DNA of 64,000 nucleotides from Dyella thiooxydans (GCF_001641285.1 NZ_CP014841.1:992001-1056000); one strand, 5' to 3'; positions 11,208 through 21,185 are shown, counted from the first letter of the stretch. The notes: generated by a model not told the origin, from the letters alone. Translations and numbers: made by a program.

Positions 11208-11954
11208 TCAGGCCATGTGCTGGCCGCCGTTCATCGCCAGGTTCGCCCCGGTCATGAACGCGGCCGCATCGCTGCAGACGAAGGCCACCAGGGCGGCCAC
11301 CTCGTCGGTGCGGCCCAGCCGGCCCATCGGGATCTGGGACAGCACCTTGGTCTTGAGCACTTCCTCGGGCACCGCCGCCACCATGCGCGTCTGCAGGTAG
11401 CCCGGCGACACCGTGTTGACGGTGACGCCCTTGGTCGCCAGTTCCAGCGCCAGCGACTTGGTGAAGCCGTGCATGCCGGCCTTGGACGCGGCGTAGTTGG
11501 TCTGCCCGAAGGCGCCCTTGGAGCCGTTGACCGAGGCGATGTTGACGATGCGCCCCCAGCCGCCGCCGATCATGCCCTCGACGAACGCCTTGGTGACGTT
11601 GAACAGCGAATCGAGGTTGGTGTGCATCACCGCGTCCCAGTCCACCTTCTGCATCTTGCGGAAGCTGGCGTCGCGGGTGATGCCGGCGTTGTTGACCAGG
11701 ATGTCCACGGTGTGGCCGTCGGCAAGGATGCGTTCGGCGCACGCCGCGCACGAGTCCGCATCGGTCACGTCCATCTCGTAGGTCAGGTACTTGCGTCCCT
11801 GGGCGGCATGCGTGTCCAGCCACGACTGCACGTCGCTGCGACCGGGCGAGTGGGTGACGATCACGCGGCAACCGGCATCGTGCAAGGCCTGGGCGATCGA
11901 CTCGCCCAGGCAGCCCATGCCGCCGGTGACCACGGCGGTATGGTCAGTTTGCAT
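11208..11954 (-). CDS. phaB: Acetoacetyl-CoA reductase (short-chain dehydrogenase)
   Basis: The protein is 248 residues. It has the NAD(P)-binding TGGMGCLG, the NNAG motif in DILVNNAGITRD, the active-site Ser in NIASVNGSKG and Tyr/Lys in NYAASKAG, and the C-terminus MTGANLAMNGGQHM that is very typical of PhaB. It reduces acetoacetyl-CoA to (R)-3-hydroxybutyryl-CoA, the PHA monomer. It overlaps the phasin-like gene by 11 bp and lies 29 bp before the MaoC-Pta gene. Confidence 0.93.
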   Translation of the reverse strand: MQTDHTAVVTGGMGCLGESIAQALHDAGCRVIVTHSPGRSDVQSWLDTHAAQGRKYLTYEMDVTDADSCAACAERILADGHTVDILVNNAGITRDASFRKMQKVDWDAVMHTNLDSLFNVTKAFVEGMIGGGWGRIVNIASVNGSKGAFGQTNYAASKAGMHGFTKSLALELATKGVTVNTVSPGYLQTRMVAAVPEEVLKTKVLSQIPMGRLGRTDEVAALVAFVCSDAAAFMTGANLAMNGGQHMA

Positions 11955-12435
11955 GGCTCTTGCCCTTGCCTGCGGATTTCGTCGCAGAACCGGCGCCCGG
12001 CGGGGTGAACATCGCCATCAGCGCGCCGAAGTCGGGCACGGCGCCGTTCATCGGCACGCCCATGGGGATCGACTTGCCGGCGTCACTGACCGCACGGGTA
12101 AGCGACTTCTGCCAGTCCGCCAGCGCGTGCTGCATGCCCGCGACGAAGCGCGTCTGCTCGGCGATGGCGGTCTCGGTGCACGCCTGGGCGTCGCCCACGC
12201 GCTTCTGCATGCGGCGCCATGCGGTGCTGCCGGGCAGGTTGCCCAGGTCCTTCCAGTCGCTGGCGTGGGAGAGTTCCTCCAGCTCCTTGCGGGTTTCTTC
12301 CACGTCGTCCTCCAGCGTCTTGTCGCCGAGGTCGGCCCACTGCTGGCGGGCCTCCTGCAGCAACAGACCCATGTTCAACCAGAGCTGGACGTTGGCCTTG
12401 TACAGCTCCATGGGAAGGTTGGTGTCGATGCTCAT
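11944..12435 (-). CDS. Phasin-like PHA granule protein
   Basis: The protein is 163 residues, strongly helical and amphipathic (MELYKANVQLWLNMGLLLQE, then a Glu/Asp-rich stretch), with a basic tail KSAGKGKSH. This matches phasin-family proteins that coat polyhydroxyalkanoate granules, and the PHA gene context supports it, but the sequence is not diagnostic on its own. Of the two ATGs at 12441 and 12435, the second is chosen because AGGAG is 6 bases upstream of it and directly abuts the first. Confidence 0.72.
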   Translation of the reverse strand: MSIDTNLPMELYKANVQLWLNMGLLLQEARQQWADLGDKTLEDDVEETRKELEELSHASDWKDLGNLPGSTAWRRMQKRVGDAQACTETAIAEQTRFVAGMQHALADWQKSLTRAVSDAGKSIPMGVPMNGAVPDFGALMAMFTPPGAGSATKSAGKGKSHAN

Positions 12436-12601
12436 GTTCATCTCCTCGCTCGTGATGAAGCGGTTGGCGTAAGGCCGGCATCCCGACGTCATCCTGGCGG
12501 GCGATACCGGCGGTCGTCCGCAAAGGTGGCCGCGCTCCATGACAATCCGTGCGGCCATTCGAGGGTTGAGAGCGTGTGGCGTGGCCTTCGTTCCCTTCCG
12601 T

Positions 12602-13366
12602 TCAGTTGAGGATGTGGTAGCCGGCGTCCACGTACAGCGTGTCGCCGGTGATCGAGCGGGCGGCGTCGCTGGCCAGGAACACGCACAGGCTGCCGACGTC
12701 GTCGATATCCACGGGGTGTCGCAATGGCGCGCGTTGCACCGCTTCGCGCAGCAACTGGTCGAACTGCTCGATGCCGGAGGCGGCGCGTGTCGCCAGCGGC
12801 CCGGGCGAGATCGCATTGACGCGGATCCCGGACCGGCCGAGTTCGGCGGCCAGGTAGCGTACCGACGATTCCAGCGCGGCCTTCACCGGCCCCATCAAAC
12901 CGTAGTGGTCGATCACCTCGTCGGCACCGAGGTAGCTCATGGTCAGCAGGCTGCCGCCCCGGTCCATCAGCGGCTCGGCCAGCCGGGCCATGCGGATGAA
13001 CGAGTGGCAGGAAATGTCCATCGCGCGCAGGAAGCCGTCGCGCGAGCTGTCGGTGACGCGGCCGTGCAGATCCTCCTTCGGCGCAAAGGCGATCGAATGC
13101 AGCACGAAATCCAGCCGACCCCAGCGCCGCTTCACTGCGTCGAACACCGACTCGAGCTGGCCCGGCTGCGTCACGTCCAGCGACATCTGCAGGGGCGCTT
13201 CCAACGCCTGCGCCAGCGGCTCGACCCAGGGGCGGGCCTTGTCGTTCAGCCAGGTCACGGCCAGTTCGGCGCCGGCGGCACGCAGGGCCCGCGCGCAGCC
13301 CCACGCGATGCTGTGCTGGTTGGCGATGCCGACCACCAGGCCCTTCGCGCCGCTGAGACCGGCCAT
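12602..13366 (-). CDS. fabI: Enoyl-[acyl-carrier-protein] reductase, FabI type
   Basis: The protein is 254 residues. It has the FabI-type cofactor loop GIANQHSIAWG, VLHSIAFAPKEDL, the Tyr-x6-Lys pair in HYGLMGPVKAALE, RVNAISPGPLATRAASGI and the C-terminal GDTLYVDAGYHI. It reduces trans-2-enoyl-ACP with NAD(P)H. A FabI inside a PHA/fermentation operon is probably a second copy serving this pathway and not the main fatty-acid enzyme; this is inferred. It starts 2 bp after the phaC stop. The 160 bp to the phasin gene hold nothing recognisable. Confidence 0.9.
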   Translation of the reverse strand: MAGLSGAKGLVVGIANQHSIAWGCARALRAAGAELAVTWLNDKARPWVEPLAQALEAPLQMSLDVTQPGQLESVFDAVKRRWGRLDFVLHSIAFAPKEDLHGRVTDSSRDGFLRAMDISCHSFIRMARLAEPLMDRGGSLLTMSYLGADEVIDHYGLMGPVKAALESSVRYLAAELGRSGIRVNAISPGPLATRAASGIEQFDQLLREAVQRAPLRHPVDIDDVGSLCVFLASDAARSITGDTLYVDAGYHILN

Positions 13367-13368
13367 GC

Positions 13369-15129
13369 TCAGGTCTCCCGCACGTAATGGCCGGGGGCGT
13401 CGGCGAGCGGACGGTAGCCGGCACGGGCATTACCCATCGAAGGCGGTGCGACCGGCTCGCCCGAATGCGCGTCCAGCCACTGCAGCCAGGCCGGCCACCA
13501 GGAGCCATCGTGCATCGGCGCCTGCTTCAGCCAGTCGTCGGGACCGATATATGCCGCACCTTCAGGGCGCTGCTGCAGCTGATAGCTGCGGTGCGGATGT
13601 CCCGGCTCGCTGACGATGCCGGCGTTGTGCCCGCCGCTGGTCAGCACGAAGGTGAGGTCGGCGACGGTGAGGTAGTGCAGCTTGTAGACCGAGCGCCAGG
13701 GCGCCACGTGATCGGTCTGCGTCCCCACCACGAACACCGGCAGGGTGATGTCGCTCAGCGCGACCGGTCGTCCCTGCACCGGGAAACGCCCTTCGGCCAG
13801 GTCGTTGTGCAGGAACAGCCGGCGCAGGTATTCCGAGTGCATGCGCGCCGGCATGCGGGTGGCGTCGGCGTTCCACGCCATCAGGTCGTTCATCGGCGGC
13901 CGCGTACCCATCAGGTACTCGCCGACCATGCGCGACCACAGCAGGTCGTAGGAGCGCAGCATCTGGAACGCGCCCGCCATCTGCTGGGCGGTGAGATAGC
14001 CGGTCTGCGACATCTGCGCCTCGAGCAGGGAGACCTGGCTCTCGTCGATGAAGAGGCCCAGCTCGCCCGGCTCGGTGAAGTCGGTCTGCGCGGCGAACAG
14101 GGTCGCCGAGGCAAGCCGGTGGTCGCCGTCGCGGGCCATCGCGGCCGCGGCGACTGACAGCAGGGTGCCGCCCAGGCAGTAGCCCACGCCGTGCACCTGC
14201 TGCTTCGGGACGATCGCGCCCACGGCGTCCAGCGCAGCCATCACGCCGAGGTCGAGGTAGTCCTCCATGCCCAGGTCGCGGTCGTCGGCATCCGGGTTCT
14301 TCCAGGAGATGCAGAACACGGTGTGGCCCTGGTCGACCAGGTAGCGGATCAGCGAGTTGTGCGGAGACAGGTCCAGGATGTAGTACTTCATGATCCACGC
14401 CGGCACGATCAGCACCGGCTCCGGCCGCACCTTGTCCGTGGTGGGCGAGTACTGGATCAGCTCCGCCAGCCGGTTCTTCATCACCACCTTGCCAGGGGTC
14501 ACCGCCAGGTTGCGGCCGACCGCATAGTCCTCGGTGCCGGCCGGCGGCGCGCCGATCGCCAGCCGGTCCAGGTCGTCCAGTGCGTTGAGCCAGCCGCGCC
14601 AGAGGTTGGTGCCGGCCTGCTCGATCGTCTGCTTCAGCACCACCGGGTTGGTCGCCAGCTGGTTGCCCGGCGACCACATGTCCAGCCACTGGCGGGCGAC
14701 GAATCCGGCGACGTCGGCATGGTGCTTCTCCACGCCCTCCACGCCATGGGTGGCTTCCTCCCACCAGCGTTCGGCCATCAGGAAAGCCTGATGCATCACG
14801 TTGAACGGCCAGCGTCCCCATTCGGGCTCGCGGAAACGGCGGTCGCCGGGACGGGGCGTCACGCAGCCGCCGTTGGGAGCGGCACCGGGGAGGGCGCAGC
14901 GGGCGGCGTAATCCGCCAGCGCCTGCCATTGCCGCAACCCCAGGTGCATCAGTTCCAGGCGCTTGCCGGGCGAAGCGGCGAGGTGGGCCGCCCAGTCGCT
15001 CCAGGCCAGTTCCAGCGAAGCGGGGGAGATCGAGGCACTCCATCGCGCCAGCGCTGCGCGGACCTGACGGTCGGTGCGCGCCGCGGCCGTGGGCTGGGGC
15101 GTTCTCGGAACGGGAGCGACTTCCTTCAT
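13369..15129 (-). CDS. phaC: Class I polyhydroxyalkanoate synthase
   Basis: The protein is 586 residues, the normal class I length. The lipase-like box is GYCLGGT (Cys nucleophile), the Asp lies in GTQTDHVAPWRSVYKL and the His in SGGHNAGIV. WSPGNQLATNPVVLKQT and PAWIMKYYILDLSPHNSL are also typical. It polymerises (R)-3-hydroxyacyl-CoA into PHA. The start ATG at 15129 is chosen by length; the open frame runs about 37 codons further upstream. It is the first gene of the PHA/acetate operon. Confidence 0.94.
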   Translation of the reverse strand: MKEVAPVPRTPQPTAAARTDRQVRAALARWSASISPASLELAWSDWAAHLAASPGKRLELMHLGLRQWQALADYAARCALPGAAPNGGCVTPRPGDRRFREPEWGRWPFNVMHQAFLMAERWWEEATHGVEGVEKHHADVAGFVARQWLDMWSPGNQLATNPVVLKQTIEQAGTNLWRGWLNALDDLDRLAIGAPPAGTEDYAVGRNLAVTPGKVVMKNRLAELIQYSPTTDKVRPEPVLIVPAWIMKYYILDLSPHNSLIRYLVDQGHTVFCISWKNPDADDRDLGMEDYLDLGVMAALDAVGAIVPKQQVHGVGYCLGGTLLSVAAAAMARDGDHRLASATLFAAQTDFTEPGELGLFIDESQVSLLEAQMSQTGYLTAQQMAGAFQMLRSYDLLWSRMVGEYLMGTRPPMNDLMAWNADATRMPARMHSEYLRRLFLHNDLAEGRFPVQGRPVALSDITLPVFVVGTQTDHVAPWRSVYKLHYLTVADLTFVLTSGGHNAGIVSEPGHPHRSYQLQQRPEGAAYIGPDDWLKQAPMHDGSWWPAWLQWLDAHSGEPVAPPSMGNARAGYRPLADAPGHYVRET

Positions 15130-15226
15130 CGGGTCATCCGGATACGCGAGTGGGGTCCAGCACCGGCGTGCAAGCCTTGTCATGCCGGGAGCCCAGGCAG
15201 GATGCGCCGCCGCAAAATCCCAAGCG

Positions 15227-15240
15227 TTGACCCAGGTCAA
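15227..15240. promoter_or_regulatory. FNR/DNR-like box upstream of phaC
   Basis: TTGAC-CCAG-GTCAA is a perfect inverted repeat of the ANR/DNR half-site TTGAC. It lies 98 bp before the phaC start, in the divergent gap to the YciI-like gene. It is the second such box in the window and sits at the head of the other transcription unit of the module. Function is inferred. Confidence 0.5.
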
Positions 15241-15334
15241 TCCGGGTGGCGAACGTTACTGCGACGCAGCAAAAGGCCGTGGAGAGACGCGGCTGCAGTA
15301 AAATGCCGGTTTGCCCAGTCAGGAAGCGCCCCGC

Positions 15335-15634
15335 ATGTGGTTTGCCGTCCACGCCAAGGACCACCCCGATTCCCTCGCCAAGCGCATGGCCGCCCGGCCC
15401 GAGCACCTGGCCCGCCTGCACGCGCTGCAGGCTGAAGGACGCCTGCTGCTGGCCGGTCCGTTCCCGGCGATCGCCTCGGAAGACCCCGGTCCGGCCGGTT
15501 TCACCGGCAGCCTGATCATCGCCGAGTTCGCCAGCCAGGCCGATGCCGAAGCCTGGGCCGGCGCCGACCCGTACGTGGCGGCCGGCGTCTATGCCGAGGT
15601 CGAGGTCAAGCCGTTCCGCAAGACCCTGCCATGA
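15335..15634 (+). CDS. YciI-like protein
   Basis: The protein is 99 residues: [36 protein letters not shown], and a C-terminal dimer-type segment with [20 protein letters not shown]. This is the YciI/YCII ferredoxin-like fold with its conserved His and Asp. The cellular role is unknown. The start ATG at 15335 follows AGGA about ten bases upstream. Its stop overlaps the bolA start (ATGA), so the two are co-translated. Confidence 0.88.
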   Translation: MWFAVHAKDHPDSLAKRMAARPEHLARLHALQAEGRLLLAGPFPAIASEDPGPAGFTGSLIIAEFASQADAEAWAGADPYVAAGVYAEVEVKPFRKTLP

Positions 15635-15894
15635 GCCAGGCGACGGTCGAGCAGATCCGCGAACGTCTCGCCGCCGCCCTGGCGCCGACCGAGCTGGAGG
15701 TGCTGGACGAGGGCCACAAGCACGCCGGCCACGCCAACGCGGGGAAGGGCCATTTCCACGTCCGCATCGCCAGTGCCGCGTTCGCCGGGGTGCTGCCGAT
15801 CAAGCGCCACCGCATGGTGTACGCGGCGCTGGATGGCCTGATGGACCACGGGATCCACGCCCTGTCCATCGATGCGCGGACACCAAACGCGTAA
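15631..15894 (+). CDS. bolA: BolA-family protein
   Basis: The protein is 87 residues. The class II KH-like fold is shown by [25 protein letters not shown] with its conserved His residues, followed by [13 protein letters not shown] and GIHALSI. BolA proteins pair with monothiol glutaredoxins in Fe-S handling and act in stress and morphology control. It overlaps the YciI-like gene by 4 bp. About 130 bp without a gene separates it from smc. Confidence 0.92.
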   Translation: MSQATVEQIRERLAAALAPTELEVLDEGHKHAGHANAGKGHFHVRIASAAFAGVLPIKRHRMVYAALDGLMDHGIHALSIDARTPNA

Positions 15895-16026
15895 AATCAG
15901 CCGCTTGCAGTAACTTCTTCAAGTGGATTGCGCCGCCGCAACGCATTGCGGCAGCGCCTGCCGTTTGGCACAGTGCCCCGTCGCCCCGCGTCCGCGTGGG
16001 CGCTCTCAAGGAATATCGAGCCGCCG

Positions 16027-19000
16027 ATGCGCCTGACCACCATCAAACTTGCCGGATTCAAGTCGTTCGTCGATCCGACCACGTTGCACCTGCCCACCAA
16101 CATGACCGGCGTGGTCGGTCCCAACGGCTGCGGCAAGTCCAACATCATCGACGCGATCCGCTGGGTGATGGGCGAGAGCGCCGCCAGCCGCCTGCGCGGC
16201 GACTCGCTGACCGACGTGATCTTCTCCGGCTCCAACTCGCGCAAGCCGGTGGGTCAGGCCACGGTGGAGCTGATCTTCGACAACGCCGACGGCTCGGTGC
16301 AGGGCGAGTACGGCCAGTACGCGGAGATCTCGGTCAAGCGCCAGGTCACACGCGACGGGCAGTCCTCGTACTTCCTCAACGGCGCGCGCTGCCGCCGCCG
16401 CGACATCACCGACCTGTTCCTCGGCACCGGCCTGGGTCCGCGCAGCTACTCGATCATCGAGCAGGGCATGATCAGCCAGATCGTGGAGGCGGCGCCGGAA
16501 GACCTGCGCACCCACCTGGAAGAGGCCGCCGGCATCTCCAAATACAAGGAGCGCCGCAAGGAAACCGAGAGCCGCATCAAGTCCACCCGCGAGAACCTCG
16601 ACCGCGTGCGCGACGTGCGCGACGAGGTGGACAAGCAGCTCGAGCACCTCAACCGCCAGGCCCGCGCCGCCGAGCGCTGGAAGGCGCTGAAGGAAGAGCA
16701 GACCCGCAAGGAAGCCGAGCTGCGCGCGCTGGAATACCGCGCGCTGAAGGGCCAGCACGACGGCGAAGGGCAGGGGCTGTCCGCTGCCGAGATCGCCATC
16801 GAGAAGAAGCTCGCCGAGCAGCGCCACGTCGAGGCGCAGCTGGAAACCGTGCGCGAGCGGCATGTCGCCGCCAGCGATCACCTGAACGGCGTGCAGGCCG
16901 AGGTCTACAAGGTCGGCGCCGAGATCGCCCGCGTCGAGCAGCAGGTGCGCTTCAACAAGGAAACCGCCGAGCGCCTGCAGCGCGCCCAGGGCGAGGCCGA
17001 ACGCGAGCATGCCGAGCTGTCCGCGCACATCGCCACCGACCGCGAGCAGATCGAGACGTTGGCGCTCGCGCTGGCCGAGGGCGAGCCCAAGCTCGAAGCG
17101 CTGCAGCAGATGCAGGACGAGACCGCCGAGGCCCAGCGCAGCACCGAGGCCAAGCTCTCCGACTGGCAGCAGCGTTGGGACGGCTACACCCGCACCGCCG
17201 GCGAATCGAGCCGCGCAGCGGAAGTGGAACGCACCAAGCTCAATTACCTCGATCGCCAGGCGGTGGACCTGGCCAAGCGCCGCGAGGCGCTGGAGACCGA
17301 GCAGAAGGCCACAGACGTCAGCGCGCTCGATGCCGCGGCCGAGCAGCTGGAAACCGAACACGAGACCCAGCGCGAGCGGGTCGAAACGCTGGGCCAGATG
17401 CTCGACCAGCACAAGTCGGCGCACGAGAAGGTGCTCGACGAGGAGCGCCAGGTGCAGTCGGCACTGAACGAGGCGCGCCAGCAGCTGCAGACCGCCCGCG
17501 GCCGGCTGTCCTCGTTGGAGGCGCTGCAGCACGCCGCGCTGGGCCAGGAGGAATCGGCCGCCAGCGGCTGGCTGGCCGGCTTCGGGCTCGACAAGGCGCG
17601 TCGTCTGGGCGAATCGCTGCAGGTCGACGCCGGCTGGGAATCTTCGGTGGAAACCGTGCTGGCCGGCCTGCTCGACGGCGTGCTGGTGGACGATCCGCTG
17701 GCCCTGGTCAACGACTTCGCCAGCCTGGGCGAAGCCGACATCGCGCTGCTGGCCGCGCAGGCCGGCGGGCAGGGCGCCGAGGGCACGCTGGCGGCGCGCG
17801 TGCGCGGTCCGGCGGCGGCCCTGCAGCTGCTCGCCAACGTGCACATTGCAGAGACGCTGGAAGAAGCCCGCAACCGGGTGGGGGCGCTCGGCGCCGGGCA
17901 GTCGGTGATCACCCGCACCGGCGAGTGGCTGGCCCCGCAGTGGGCGCGCGTGCGTCGGGCGCAGGGCAACCAGGTCGGCGTGCTGGCGCGCGAGCGCGAG
18001 ATCCGCACGCTGGCCGAGCAGATCGCCACGCTGGAAGCGCATATCGAGGAGGCCACCGGCCAGCTCGAGGACCTGCGCACCGCCAAGTTCGAAGCCGAGC
18101 GTGGGCGCGACGACGCCCAGCGCGAGCTGTACAACGCGCACCGCCGCCAGTCCGAACTGGCCGGCCAGCTGCAGAGCCACCGTGGCAAGGTGGAAACCGC
18201 CCGCGCCCGTGCCGAAAAGGTCGCCGGCGAGTTGTCCGTACTGATCGAACAGCTCGACGAGCTGCAGGGCCAGACCCGCGAGGCCCGGGCCCGGCTGGAC
18301 GAGTCGGTCAACCACATGGGCGACCTGGAAGACCAGCGCCGCGAGCTGGAGAACGAGCGCCGCGCGCTGCTGGAGGCGCGCGAAGAAGCCCGCATGAACG
18401 CTCGCGAGGCCGCCGACCAGGCGCACGCGCTGGCGCTGTCGATGGAATCCAAGCGCTCCTCGCTGGCCTCGCTGGAGCAGGCGCTGGCCCGTCTGGACAG
18501 CCAACTGCGCACGGTCGAGGCCCGCCGCACCGAGATCGCCGAACAGCTCGCTTCCGGCGCCGATCCGATCGCCGAGCTGGAAGCCGAACGCCAGACCTAC
18601 CTCGACCAGCGGCTGCTGGTCGACCGCCAGCTGGTCGAGGCGCGCCGCGCGCTGGAAGACTGCGACATCGAAGTGCGCAAGCTGGAACAGCAGCGCCAGC
18701 TGCACGAACAGGAACTGGCCGCGCTGCGCGAGCAGCATTCGGAGAAGCGCCTCGCCGCGCAGGCGCTGCAGATGCGTGCACAGCAGCTGGCCGACGCGAT
18801 CGCGGCTTCCGGCCTGGAACTCGAAACCCTGCTGGCCGAACTGGCCGAGGACGCCGAAGCCGACGCCTGGCGCCGCCAGCTCACCGACATCGGCCAGAAG
18901 ATCGTGCGGCTGGAGCCGGTCAACCTCGCCGCGATCCAGGAACACGCCGAGCAGAGCGAGCGCAAGACCTATCTGGACAACCAGCTCAACGACCTCACCA

Positions 19001-19527
19001 GCGCCATGGAGACGCTGGAGGACGCGATCAAGAAGATCGACCGCGAGACGCGCCAGCGCTTCAAGGAGACCTTCGACCGCGTCAATGCCGGCGTGCAGGA
19101 GCTGTTCCCGCGCCTGTTCGGCGGCGGCCACGCCTACCTGGAGCTGACCGGCGACGACCTGCTCAGCACCGGCGTGGCGATCATGGCCCGCCCGCCAGGC
19201 AAGCGCGTGTCGAACATCTCGCTGCTGTCCGGTGGCGAGAAGGCGCTCACCGCGGTGTCGCTGGTGTTCTCGATCTTCGGCCTCAACCCCGCGCCGTTCT
19301 GCCTGCTCGACGAGGTGGACGCACCGCTGGACGAAGCCAACGTGGGCCGCTTCTCCGCGATGGTGCGCGAGATGAGCGAGAAGGTGCAGTTCATCTTCAT
19401 CAGCCACAACAAGGCCACCATGGAAGCGGCCACCCAGCTGTGCGGCGTGACGATGCGCGAACCCGGCGTGTCGCGCCTGGTGCAGGTGGATCTGGCCGAA
19501 GCGGCTAAACTTGCCGGCGCCGCCTAA
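16027..19527 (+). CDS. smc: Chromosome segregation ATPase SMC
   Basis: The protein is 1166 residues. The N-terminal ATPase half has MRLTTIKLAGFKSFVDPT and Walker A GPNGCGKSN (about residues 31-39). Two long Glu/Arg/Ala coiled coils flank a hinge around residues 500-640 (GFGLDKARRLGESLQVDAGW). The C-terminal half has the ABC signature LLSGGEKALTAVS and Walker B FCLLDEVDAPLDEAN. It condenses and aligns chromosome arms with ScpAB. The ATG at 16027 is set by homology. zipA follows 12 bp later. Confidence 0.97.
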   Translation: MRLTTIKLAGFKSFVDPTTLHLPTNMTGVVGPNGCGKSNIIDAIRWVMGESAASRLRGDSLTDVIFSGSNSRKPVGQATVELIFDNADGSVQGEYGQYAEISVKRQVTRDGQSSYFLNGARCRRRDITDLFLGTGLGPRSYSIIEQGMISQIVEAAPEDLRTHLEEAAGISKYKERRKETESRIKSTRENLDRVRDVRDEVDKQLEHLNRQARAAERWKALKEEQTRKEAELRALEYRALKGQHDGEGQGLSAAEIAIEKKLAEQRHVEAQLETVRERHVAASDHLNGVQAEVYKVGAEIARVEQQVRFNKETAERLQRAQGEAEREHAELSAHIATDREQIETLALALAEGEPKLEALQQMQDETAEAQRSTEAKLSDWQQRWDGYTRTAGESSRAAEVERTKLNYLDRQAVDLAKRREALETEQKATDVSALDAAAEQLETEHETQRERVETLGQMLDQHKSAHEKVLDEERQVQSALNEARQQLQTARGRLSSLEALQHAALGQEESAASGWLAGFGLDKARRLGESLQVDAGWESSVETVLAGLLDGVLVDDPLALVNDFASLGEADIALLAAQAGGQGAEGTLAARVRGPAAALQLLANVHIAETLEEARNRVGALGAGQSVITRTGEWLAPQWARVRRAQGNQVGVLAREREIRTLAEQIATLEAHIEEATGQLEDLRTAKFEAERGRDDAQRELYNAHRRQSELAGQLQSHRGKVETARARAEKVAGELSVLIEQLDELQGQTREARARLDESVNHMGDLEDQRRELENERRALLEAREEARMNAREAADQAHALALSMESKRSSLASLEQALARLDSQLRTVEARRTEIAEQLASGADPIAELEAERQTYLDQRLLVDRQLVEARRALEDCDIEVRKLEQQRQLHEQELAALREQHSEKRLAAQALQMRAQQLADAIAASGLELETLLAELAEDAEADAWRRQLTDIGQKIVRLEPVNLAAIQEHAEQSERKTYLDNQLNDLTSAMETLEDAIKKIDRETRQRFKETFDRVNAGVQELFPRLFGGGHAYLELTGDDLLSTGVAIMARPPGKRVSNISLLSGGEKALTAVSLVFSIFGLNPAPFCLLDEVDAPLDEANVGRFSAMVREMSEKVQFIFISHNKATMEAATQLCGVTMREPGVSRLVQVDLAEAAKLAGAA

Positions 19528-19539
19528 AGGACATTCGCC

Positions 19540-20562
19540 ATGACGCTCGAGATTCCCCTCGCTCTGGCTTGGAACGCCAACGTCGGTGTTCCGCTGCTCA
19601 TCGCCGGCCTGATCGTGCTTGGTCTGGTCTGGTTGTTCGGCCAGCCGAAGAAGGAGCAGGGCAGGCGCCGACCGGCTCCCGAGCCGGCCGCCGGGGGCCA
19701 CCAGGAACGTCGCGAGCCGACCATGGGCCACACGAGCCTGGCCGACGATCCGTTCTTCAGTTCCCTCGATCGGGTGGCGCAGTCTCCGGAGCACGATCTG
19801 CCGGAACAGCCGGAGCAGGGCGAGCTGGACATGGGCCTGCGCCAGGAGCTCGAGAAGCTCGGCGCCACGCTCGCCGGTGAGCGCGGGAGCGAGCCGGGGC
19901 AGGCCAGGAACACCCCGCGGCCGTCCAGCCAGGCCGAGTCGATCATCAATGCGCTGCGTTCACCCGGCGCGCTGTTCGGCAACGATGCGCCGGCGCCGGC
20001 CCCGCAGCCGACGGTATCGGCCGCACCGGCACCTGCACCGGTGGCGCCGCCCGCAGCCGAGCCGGCCCCGCGGGAGATGCCGCGTTCCGATCTCGGACGC
20101 CGACCGCCGCAGATGCCGGTGGACCGCATCGTCACGCTGTTCGTGGTGGCCCGCGAGGGTGAGCTGTTCCACGGACCGGACCTGGTGGTGGCGGCGGAGA
20201 AGGCCGGCCTCGAGTTCGGCGACATGGGCATCTACCACCGCCTGGTCGACGGCAAGCGCGAGCTCGGCCCGATCTTCAGCGTGGCCAACATGCTCAAGCC
20301 CGGCAACTTCGACCTGGGACGGCTGGAATCGCTGCGCACGCCCGGTCTGAGCTTCTTCATGACGCTGCCGGCGCCGATTCCCGCGCTGGACGCGTGGGAC
20401 GCCATGCTGCCCACCGCCCAGCGCATCGCCGAACTGCTCGACGGCCACGTGCTCGACGAGGAGCGCAACGCGCTGGGCCGCCAGCGCATCGCCCACATCC
20501 GCGACGAACTGCGCGGCTGGGACCGCGACCACGAGGGCGAAGAGATCATCTTCGGCCGCTGA
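19540..20562 (+). CDS. zipA: Cell division protein ZipA
   Basis: The protein is 340 residues. It has a membrane helix at about residues 14-35 (VGVPLLIAGLIVLGLVWLF), a Pro/Ala/Glu-rich linker to about residue 190, and the C-terminal FtsZ-binding domain with VDRIVTLFVVAREGELFHG, GDMGIYHRL and SFFMTLPAPIPALDAWDAM. It tethers FtsZ to the inner membrane. smc-zipA is the usual order in Xanthomonadales, normally followed by ligA. Here ligA is absent and the next landmark is dif. Confidence 0.95.
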   Translation: MTLEIPLALAWNANVGVPLLIAGLIVLGLVWLFGQPKKEQGRRRPAPEPAAGGHQERREPTMGHTSLADDPFFSSLDRVAQSPEHDLPEQPEQGELDMGLRQELEKLGATLAGERGSEPGQARNTPRPSSQAESIINALRSPGALFGNDAPAPAPQPTVSAAPAPAPVAPPAAEPAPREMPRSDLGRRPPQMPVDRIVTLFVVAREGELFHGPDLVVAAEKAGLEFGDMGIYHRLVDGKRELGPIFSVANMLKPGNFDLGRLESLRTPGLSFFMTLPAPIPALDAWDAMLPTAQRIAELLDGHVLDEERNALGRQRIAHIRDELRGWDRDHEGEEIIFGR

Positions 20563-20687
20563 CCTACGGTGGCCGCCGCCGGGGCGTCGCAGACATCGGG
20601 TTCACGCCCGGCGGACGTCACGATCAGGCGATGCCGGGCAAGCTCACGCTGTCAGCGGTTATCCGCAGCAGTGGAGGGCATGCCACG

Positions 20688-21185
20688 ATGAAACATCGCA
20701 CTGTATTCCGCGCCCCAGATATGGCCGTCGTTCGTCGGGCCATGGACGCCGCGCGCAAGGCGGGAGTGGATGACGACGACCTCTCCCTGATCGCGCGATC
20801 GGACATCGCGCTGGACGAGATTCCCGACGACCGCAAGTTGGTGGAAGGCGACTTCTATCCAGCGGCGATGAAGGGCGTCGTCGGCGGCGGCACCGTGGGC
20901 CTGTTGGCCGGCCTTGCGGCTGCCGTCTTCGCACCGATCGGCATCACCGTCGCCGGCGTGGTCGGATGCACCGTGGCGGGGGCGTCACTTGGCGGCTGGT
21001 CAACCGCCTTGGCCGGCTCCGCGGTGCCGGATCCCGTGCAGCGTGAATTCGAAGACGTGATCGAGCGTGGTGAAATCCTGCTGGTGGTGGACGTTGACGA
21101 TTCGGAGATGCAGGACGCAGTCGATAACGTCGCGGCCGCGGGAGCCCGGCAGCTGCCATTCGATCATCCCACCGTGATGTCGTGA
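20688..21185 (+). CDS. DUF1269-like membrane-associated protein
   Basis: The protein is 165 residues. The N-terminus resembles a beta-alpha-beta unit (TVFRAPDMAVVRRAMDAARKAGVDDDDLSLI). A Gly/Ala-rich hydrophobic double segment at about residues 65-110 (GVVGGGTVGLLAGLAAAVFA and GITVAGVVGCTVAGASLGGW) follows, then an acidic C-terminal half repeating the fold. This layout is that of DUF1269-type stress proteins; the function is unknown. The ATG at 20688 is preceded by GGAGGG about 10 bases upstream. Confidence 0.75.
   Translation: MKHRTVFRAPDMAVVRRAMDAARKAGVDDDDLSLIARSDIALDEIPDDRKLVEGDFYPAAMKGVVGGGTVGLLAGLAAAVFAPIGITVAGVVGCTVAGASLGGWSTALAGSAVPDPVQREFEDVIERGEILLVVDVDDSEMQDAVDNVAAAGARQLPFDHPTVMS

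Noticed and set aside
16006-19794. 1262-residue open frame antisense to smc
   Set aside because: It is a GC-rich shadow of the smc coding frame with low-complexity Leu/Arg/Gly content and no recognisable domain.
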